Below are positions 16,287 to 21,293 of a stretch of 21,293 nt of DNA, piece after piece. A program made the position numbers and the translations under genes. The notes beneath the pieces were generated by a model. It was not told the DNA's origin. It did no database searches and saw only the letters and a program-made list of their open reading frames with translations. Each line of letters opens with the position of its first letter. The stretch's first letter is position 1. Source of the stretch: Bacteroidales bacterium (GTDB taxonomy: Bacteria > Bacteroidota > Bacteroidia > Bacteroidales > JAADGE01); the NCBI GenBank assembly GCA_024762915.1, contig JANTGL010000009.1, positions 1-21,293 of the forward strand, given 5' to 3'.

Positions 16287-16294
16287 CAAAGATA
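16287..16294 (-). promoter_or_regulatory. -7 box (TATCTTTG on the minus strand) of the histidine kinase gene
   Basis: The plus-strand sequence CAAAGATA reads TATCTTTG on the minus strand and fits TAnnTTTG, 45 bp upstream of the kinase ATG. No convincing -33 element lies at the expected spacing. Confidence 0.4.
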
Positions 16295-16423
16295 CTAAAA
16301 TTTCCGGTCGTATTCAGATAAACGGTCGAATATTTTGATTTTTGAACAAAATTTATTATATTGCAACTGATTGTTTCAGAATATATTCCGAAAACGATAA
16401 ACCGATTAAAATAAAGCATCAGT

Positions 16424-17158
16424 ATGATAAACGTATTAATCGTTGAAGATGAATTTACCATCGCTTTGGATATTCAAGAGCGGTTAAAGCAAATGGATTA
16501 TTCCGTAATAGGAATAGCTTCCGATTACGATAAAGCTATACCTTTTTTATTTCATAGTGAACCGGATATTGCATTGTTGGATATCAATCTCGGAACCGGT
16601 AAATCCGGAATTGATTTAGCACTATTGATTTATGAGAAATTTGAAATTCCCGTTATTTTTTTAACCGCTTATTCCGATGACACAAATTTTGAAAAAGCTC
16701 AAGAAGCACACCCGATGGGTTTTATCGTAAAACCGTTTAAAGATGAAGATCTTAATCACGGTATTAAACTGGCTTTGCAACGCTTTGAAGAAATAAACAT
16801 AAGTAAAACAGAAACAAATATAAACAATATTGAAACTAAGAGATTTAATGAATTAATTTTTCTGAAAGAAGAAGGACAAATAATCTGTGTCAAAAAAAAT
16901 GACATTATTTGGTTGGAAGCGATGGATAATTATACCATTATACATAAGCATAAAGAAAAACATATGGTTAATACGTTTTTAAAAGATGTTTTAATCAAGT
17001 TAGATTCCGATAATTTCTTCCGAATTCATAAATCGCATGCCGTAGCATTGGATAAAATCACTAAAATTGAAGATAATTTAATTTTCTTAGACGATATTTA
17101 TTTGATTATCAGCAGGAAATATAAAAAAGACCTGTTAACAAGATTGGATTTACTTTAA
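16424..17158 (+). CDS. LytTR-family response regulator
   Basis: This 244-residue DNA-binding response regulator has an N-terminal receiver domain (1 to about 120) with acidic pocket VEDE (7-10), phosphoacceptor Asp53 in LLDINLG, Thr81 and Lys103 (VKPFKDEDL). The C-terminal LytTR domain is at about 140-244: LKEEGQIICVKKNDIIWLEA, FLKDVL and FFRIHKSHAVALDKI match the beta-strand DNA-binding fold. It is divergent from the histidine kinase and probably its partner. LytTR regulators commonly control secreted or surface functions. The next plus-strand genes are a repetitive surface protein and a caspase-like gene 418 bp downstream, so a regulatory link is possible but untested. Confidence 0.93.
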   Translation: MINVLIVEDEFTIALDIQERLKQMDYSVIGIASDYDKAIPFLFHSEPDIALLDINLGTGKSGIDLALLIYEKFEIPVIFLTAYSDDTNFEKAQEAHPMGFIVKPFKDEDLNHGIKLALQRFEEINISKTETNINNIETKRFNELIFLKEEGQIICVKKNDIIWLEAMDNYTIIHKHKEKHMVNTFLKDVLIKLDSDNFFRIHKSHAVALDKITKIEDNLIFLDDIYLIISRKYKKDLLTRLDLL

Positions 17159-17576
17159 ATTTGTATTAATTTCCGGTTTCACGAATTTTTCCTGTTATGA
17201 AATAAGAAAGAATTTTTTTTTATATTGCTGTATATAAGTTTTTTACAAGGACTAAGGTCCTTGTTTGTGTCGGCTTTTTATTTTAACCCCCGACTTTAGT
17301 CGGGGGCTGAAACAAACCACTGATCATAGGGTTTTAACCCGTTAATAATTTTTTAATCGAACAACAAAGATTAATTACTTAAATTATTGTTTTTATTCGT
17401 CAAAAAATAAAACAATAAAATTTTTAGGGTTTTAAGGACGAAAACAAAGATAAACAGCAAATATCCTATCAAATTATATTTTTCTTTAATTTTATTTTGT
17501 TAAAATACAAAAGATTAGTCAAAATATTTTTATTTTTATTAAATAAAGTTGTATATTTCTAAAAAAATATTAAGTG
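17159..17576 (+). other. 418-bp non-coding region with hairpin cluster
   Basis: No plausible coding frame is seen. The left half contains three hairpins in about 100 bp. The right half (about 17341-17540) is very AT-rich. TATATTTC at 17552-17559, 17 bp before the ATG at 17577, is one mismatch from the -7 consensus and may be the promoter of the S74 protein gene. Confidence 0.6.
17245..17340. repeat. cluster of three hairpins (REP-like palindromes)
   Basis: Hairpin 1: ACAAGGAC-TAAG-GTCCTTGT, 17245-17264, 8-bp perfect stem. Hairpin 2: CCCCCGAC-TTTA-GTCGGGGG, 17287-17306, 8-bp perfect stem, the most GC-rich spot of the region. Hairpin 3: GGGTT-TT-AACCC, 17329-17340. GTTTGT (17263-17268) and ACAAAC (17312-17317) are complementary and enclose hairpin 2, so a branched fold is possible. 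Either folded RNA leader/terminators or REP/MITE-like elements would fit. Confidence 0.6.
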
Positions 17577-19823
17577 ATGGAAAAAATATATAAAATTTTG
17601 GTTTTTGTGAGTGTCGTAATTTTATTTGTAAATACCCAAAAAGGATACTCACAGGTATTAATTTCCAATACGACAGGTTCTCCGAACTCAAATGCCATGT
17701 TGGAAATAGAATCTTCGAATAAAGGCGTGTTAATTCCGCGTATTTCAAGTGCAAATCGAAAATTATTAACGGCCACTCCCGGTCTGTTGGTTTTTGATTC
17801 GGATTTAGGCAGTTTTTTTCTCTACGGAAAAACAGCTGACGGCAACGACGGTTGGATTGATTTATCCTCGGATGCCGGAATATGGACACGAACAAATAAT
17901 AATGTTTATTTATCCAATACGGCATATAATGTCGGAATCGGAACATCAACACCCAAGAACCGATTGGTGATTCAAGCGAATAACGACAGCGATACTTTGC
18001 TGGAAATTCGAGATAAAAACGGCGTGCCTTTAATGGTCGTAACACCGGTTTTAACGCGTTTTAATTTTGTAAAATCGAAAAAAGGCGTTTCCGGAGGTTT
18101 TGCCGTAGGACGCTATGCCACGGCAAAAGACGGCAAAGCATTGACTGATACTGCTTCTTTATTTTTAGTTACTTCGGACAGTACGCGAGTTTATACGGCA
18201 GAAAAAGAAGGAAAAGGTGTGTCGGGCGGTTTTGCCGTAGGTCGTTATGCGACGGCAAAAGGAGCCCCTTATGTTAAAAAATATTTTTTTACTAATATTG
18301 ACAGTACCCGTGTTTACACAGGCGGAGGCAGTGCAGTAACATCCGGCGGATTTGCCGTAGGGCGCTATGCGACGGCAAAAGGATTTCCTAATGTTGAGAA
18401 ATATTTCTTTACCGATATTGACAGTACGCGTGTTTATACGGGCGGAGGCAGTGCCGTTACATCGGGCGGATTTGCCGTAGGGCGTTATGCAACGGCAAAA
18501 GGTGCCCCTTATGTAAAAAAATATTTTTTTACTGATATTGACAGCACAAGAGTGTATTCACAAGTAACGGCAAAAGGAATTTCCGGCGGTTTTGCCGTAG
18601 AACATTATGCAACCGGGGTAGGATCATTGAAAAAATTCTTTTTTAGCAATGCTGACAGTACAACCATTAACGTAGAAGATTCTTTGGCCGGCTTTAATGT
18701 GGTAAATGTCGGAAGCGGAAAAGAAGAAAAATTCATGAAGGTAAACACTGAAAATACAAGAATCGGACGTGAAGCCGGTAATGCAACAACTCCGGGTTCA
18801 GGAGATGTCGGGAAATATAATTCATTTATCGGGTATCGTGCAGGTTATACAAATGTAACGGGGAAACGCAATGTTTGTATAGGACAATTTGCCGGATTTA
18901 CGAATAAATCCGATTATAATGTTTTTATAGGTGATCAAACAGGTTATTCAAATGATAACGGCAGATACAATTTATTTATGGGATATGCTAGCGGTTATAA
19001 GAATGTGAAAGGTGACGGAAATCTTTTCTTGGGTTACCAATCCGGACATGAAAACTCAGAAGGTCACAGAAATGTATTTATTGGTTATAATTGCGGGTAT
19101 AATCATACAAGCGGAAACGACAACTTATTTTTGGGAAATCAGGCCGGACAGTGGGATATGACAGGCGGTAATAATATTTTTATAGGAAATCAAGCAGGAC
19201 AGGGAAACTTTGGAGGAACAAATAATGTGTATATAGGTTATCAGGCAGGTAGAAATATAAGTGGCGGTACAGGAAATGTTTTTATCGGAAATCAAGCGGG
19301 TTATAGCGGAACCAGAAGTAATGAATTGATAATTGACAATACAAACACTGCAACACCGCTTATCTGGGGCGATTTTACGGCTGATTCTTTAGTAATAAAC
19401 GGAGACTTAACTTATACGGGAGTATTAACCAGTGCTTCAGACTTAAGATTGAAAACCAATTTAATACCGTTAACAAATGTTTTATTGAATCTTGAAAAAA
19501 TCAGGGGAGTATATTATAATTGGAAGCCGGAAGTCCAAAATATACCCGGTAGAGATAACAGAAGACAGATAGGAGTAATTGCTCAGGAACTTGAAAAAGT
19601 ATATCCCGAATTGGTTTATACAAATAAGAAAGGTTATAAAACCGTAGACTATACAAAATTGTCCGCGATATTAATTGAAGCTGTTAAAGAACTGCAAATT
19701 CAAATTATAAAACACCAAAATGATGTTGATAAACTCAAAGAAGAGAACAAATCATTGAAAAAACAACAAAAATTCATTCTTCAAGAAATTCAAACCATTA
19801 AAAACACAAACAAAACCAAATAA
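17577..19823 (+). CDS. secreted repeat protein with C-terminal peptidase S74 chaperone domain
   Basis: A 748-residue protein (ATG 17577 is preferred to GTG 17574). It has a signal peptide of about 25 residues ending near GYSQ, followed by an N-terminal segment common in Bacteroidota surface proteins (AMLEIESSNKGVLIPRIS). Five SGGFAVG/EhYAT-type repeats of 40-44 residues then occupy about residues 172-363, and ten 17-residue NxFIGxxAG repeats about 415-583, the latter like YadA/hemagglutinin-type trimeric beta-roll stalks. The C-terminus (about 619-748) is an S74 intramolecular chaperone: SASDLRLKTN with Ser and Lys five residues apart as in the phage endosialidase dyad, YYNWKPE, QIGVIAQELEKVYPELV, then a coiled coil. 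The prediction is a trimeric surface fibre that trims its own chaperone. Phage tail genes are absent. Its base composition is more GC-rich than its neighbours. Confidence 0.85.
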   Translation: MEKIYKILVFVSVVILFVNTQKGYSQVLISNTTGSPNSNAMLEIESSNKGVLIPRISSANRKLLTATPGLLVFDSDLGSFFLYGKTADGNDGWIDLSSDAGIWTRTNNNVYLSNTAYNVGIGTSTPKNRLVIQANNDSDTLLEIRDKNGVPLMVVTPVLTRFNFVKSKKGVSGGFAVGRYATAKDGKALTDTASLFLVTSDSTRVYTAEKEGKGVSGGFAVGRYATAKGAPYVKKYFFTNIDSTRVYTGGGSAVTSGGFAVGRYATAKGFPNVEKYFFTDIDSTRVYTGGGSAVTSGGFAVGRYATAKGAPYVKKYFFTDIDSTRVYSQVTAKGISGGFAVEHYATGVGSLKKFFFSNADSTTINVEDSLAGFNVVNVGSGKEEKFMKVNTENTRIGREAGNATTPGSGDVGKYNSFIGYRAGYTNVTGKRNVCIGQFAGFTNKSDYNVFIGDQTGYSNDNGRYNLFMGYASGYKNVKGDGNLFLGYQSGHENSEGHRNVFIGYNCGYNHTSGNDNLFLGNQAGQWDMTGGNNIFIGNQAGQGNFGGTNNVYIGYQAGRNISGGTGNVFIGNQAGYSGTRSNELIIDNTNTATPLIWGDFTADSLVINGDLTYTGVLTSASDLRLKTNLIPLTNVLLNLEKIRGVYYNWKPEVQNIPGRDNRRQIGVIAQELEKVYPELVYTNKKGYKTVDYTKLSAILIEAVKELQIQIIKHQNDVDKLKEENKSLKKQQKFILQEIQTIKNTNKTK
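18090..18665 (+). repeat. five tandem coding repeats, mostly 120-bp period
   Basis: The string TTTGCCGTAG recurs at 18099, 18231, 18351, 18471 and 18591; the last four are exactly 120 bp apart. Each unit encodes SGGFAVGRYATAK followed by a YFFTDIDSTRVYT-like segment. The middle copies are nearly identical at DNA level, pointing to recent duplication; the fifth diverges (AVEHYATGVG). Confidence 0.9.
18819..19325 (+). repeat. ten coding repeats of 51 bp (17 residues)
   Basis: Units of the form N-x-[FYC]-[IML]-G-x-x-x-G recur ten times, every 17 residues (one interval of 16), for example NSFIGYRAGYTN, NVFIGDQTGYSN and NIFIGNQAGQGN. The DNA copies are well diverged. The regular period with Gly and Asn turns suggests a beta-solenoid or trimeric beta-roll stalk. 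Confidence 0.88.
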
Positions 19824-19848
19824 ATAATTATTTAAAAACACAAAAATT

Positions 19849-21293
19849 ATGGCTACTACAGATCCCAATCAAAAATTTGCCTTTTTAGTAACAGGATCAA
19901 CAAATAATGTCTATATAGAAGACTTGAAGTTAGTCTATTCTATGCTTACTCAGTATTATAATTATCCGAAAACAAACATATATGTAGTTTTTGGTGACAG
20001 TATTGCTGATACAAGTTTTTTCGATGTTGATACTTCAAAAAAATTAATTTTAGAAGGAGCAAAAACAATCTCCGATTTGAATACTTTATTTACAACTTTT
20101 AAATCAGCAGCAGATATAAGTTCTGACAATACGATATTGCTTTATTTTACCGGTAACGGCACAAACAGTCCGGCTTTAACTTTAAACGGTATCGGTTCAA
20201 GTATTGATACTATCTGGTATGAAAACAATGTGAATCATTTTGTAAACGGTATAAAAAATGCTGAATTGAATGTAGTTATGCAGCAATCTTATTCCGGAGA
20301 TTTTGATACTACAGTAAGTAATACAGTTACCGGTGCTGCATGGAGCTTTACGAGTGCATGTACAAATACGCAAACTGCTGTTGCAGGTGTATCAGGAAAT
20401 AAATTTACGGAAGCTTGGACGGCAGGATTACGGATGGAAGCAAGTACCGGCGGAACAAATATCGGGACATTTGCTGATAAAGCGATTCCTGTTTCTTCTC
20501 CGAATTATTTAATATCACTTGAACAGGCTAAAAACTTTGCTGCTGCTTGGATGAATGATACTAATCAAACACCGCAATATAATGATAACGGAGACTTGTT
20601 CTTAGGTAAACCCAATTTGTTAATTCGTGACGGGAATCACGGATCACTAACGGGACAAGTTGAAGAAAGCCCTGATATAATCATTCATCACCCTAGTCAT
20701 CCGACATTAAATGCTAATGAATATGTTCAAGATACTGCAGGTGCTTTTGAGAATGAAATTCAAGTAAAAGTGTTAAATATTGGTACACATCCGGTAAGAA
20801 AGTATTATGTAGGAGTAATCAGATATGATACAGATACTGCCGGAACAGGAGAAAAGAGAGTTGATAATGTCAGCCTTTCAAACGAAGTATTATGCCCGAT
20901 TCCGATGCCTGATGATGCTTCTCAGCCGGCAAATACTTCACCTACATTATTCTCTAATATTTCTGAATTCACAGATATCAGGTTTCCTGATACGACACAT
21001 GAATCCATAAGAGCAAAAGCAGGGCTTGAAGAGTTTACTGCCGCGAGTCTTGGTACATGGGTATGGGATTGTCCTAATCGATTTTCAGAAGCTCAACTTA
21101 ATATTTCTTATTCCGGACAGACAGATGTAATAACTGTCAATCCCGGAACAGGAATAAGCGGTCACAGGGCCGAAGAAAAGTTTGCTTTTTTATTTGCAGG
21201 AAATACCGGAACACAATATGAAAACGATATATTAAAAGTTTATGACACATTAACAAACTATTACGGATATCCGAAAGATCATATTTGGATTGT
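19849..21293 (+). CDS. tandem caspase/legumain-like (clan CD) protein, predicted inactive first domain; 3' end outside window
   Basis: The frame is open from ATG 19849 to the window end (481 codons, no stop). It starts 25 bp after the S74 protein gene, so the two are probably co-transcribed. Residues 8 to about 235 read as a C13/caspase-like alpha/beta domain: strand KFAFLVTGSTNN, helix EDLKLVYSMLTQYYNYP, strand NIYVVFGD, strand TILLYFTGNG (94-104) and strand LNVVMQQSYSGDF (140-152). In active clan CD enzymes the last two strands end in His-Gly and Cys; here the equivalents are Asn103 and Ser147. Residues about 270-430 look like a beta-sandwich (SPDIIIHHPSHP onward). A second copy of the first domain starts at 444 (KFAFLFAGNTG) and leaves the window. 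No signal peptide is visible. Function unknown; a binding or scaffold pseudo-protease is my inference. Confidence 0.75.
   Translation, partial: MATTDPNQKFAFLVTGSTNNVYIEDLKLVYSMLTQYYNYPKTNIYVVFGDSIADTSFFDVDTSKKLILEGAKTISDLNTLFTTFKSAADISSDNTILLYFTGNGTNSPALTLNGIGSSIDTIWYENNVNHFVNGIKNAELNVVMQQSYSGDFDTTVSNTVTGAAWSFTSACTNTQTAVAGVSGNKFTEAWTAGLRMEASTGGTNIGTFADKAIPVSSPNYLISLEQAKNFAAAWMNDTNQTPQYNDNGDLFLGKPNLLIRDGNHGSLTGQVEESPDIIIHHPSHPTLNANEYVQDTAGAFENEIQVKVLNIGTHPVRKYYVGVIRYDTDTAGTGEKRVDNVSLSNEVLCPIPMPDDASQPANTSPTLFSNISEFTDIRFPDTTHESIRAKAGLEEFTAASLGTWVWDCPNRFSEAQLNISYSGQTDVITVNPGTGISGHRAEEKFAFLFAGNTGTQYENDILKVYDTLTNYYGYPKDHIWI

Noticed and set aside
18090..18665. CRISPR-like or mobile-element repeat
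   Set aside because: The repeats are in frame inside one gene, 120 bp in period with no short spacers and no cas or transposase gene nearby.
17577..19823. Prophage tail fibre gene
   Set aside because: Peptidase S74 domains occur in phage, but this protein has a signal peptide and no phage structural, integrase or lysis genes are visible in the window.
20825..21010. Separate 61-residue plus-strand gene
   Set aside because: It lies in another frame inside the long caspase-like reading frame and has no recognisable features.

Overview
The window reads as a chromosomal segment of an AT-rich member of the Bacteroidota, probably a Bacteroidales-like or flavobacterial-like environmental lineage. 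Four things suggest this. Several genes have Bacteroidota-type promoters (TTTG, about 19-23 bp, then TAnnTTTG). Shine-Dalgarno sequences are largely absent. The gene families are typical of the group: a BT_3928-type DoxX protein directly before tpiA, a Uup-like ABC-F ATPase with the Bacteroidota form of Walker A, a large beta-barrel putative porin, and a LytTR regulator paired with a HisKA_2 kinase. Identification is from sequence reading only; no database search was run.

Layout. Positions 1-810 hold the C-terminal part of a YgiQ-type radical SAM protein, and 899-2710 a CLC chloride transporter or channel with two CBS domains. Positions 2782-6561 form a tight plus-strand run: thymidylate kinase, DoxX/BT_3928-like membrane protein, triosephosphate isomerase, and a fused citrate lyase acyl-carrier/beta subunit. 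An outer-membrane beta-barrel protein (6624-7328) ends in a terminator hairpin that abuts endonuclease III (7390-8034). Convergent to it is a minus-strand operon, read from 11931 down to 8031: phosphate butyryltransferase, a leucine-dehydrogenase-like protein, and a putative porin. Divergent from that operon are a Uup-type ABC-F ATPase (12076-13935), a 10-bp tandem repeat, inorganic pyrophosphatase (14076-14741), and tRNA-Lys(TTT) with a promoter and terminator. A divergent two-component pair follows: a membrane histidine kinase (minus strand, 15012-16241) and a LytTR response regulator (plus strand, 16424-17158).

The right end (17159-21293) looks accessory. A 418-bp non-coding stretch carries three closely spaced hairpins. 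It precedes a 748-aa secreted, highly repetitive protein with a C-terminal peptidase S74 self-cleaving chaperone domain. Twenty-five bases later a long reading frame starts and runs off the window. It encodes tandem caspase/legumain-like (clan CD) domains, and in the first, the catalytic His and Cys are replaced by Asn and Ser.

Most notable points: (1) the tandem pseudo-caspase gene next to the S74 repeat protein; (2) the leucine dehydrogenase homologue that keeps its NAD-binding motif but has lost both active-site lysines and the aspartate, while staying next to ptb as bcd does in Bacillus; (3) a CLC protein with the external gating Glu but Val at the internal proton-Glu position; (4) the CitD-CitE fusion without other citrate lyase genes nearby; (5) a 10-bp phased repeat before the ppa promoter and a REP-like hairpin cluster.
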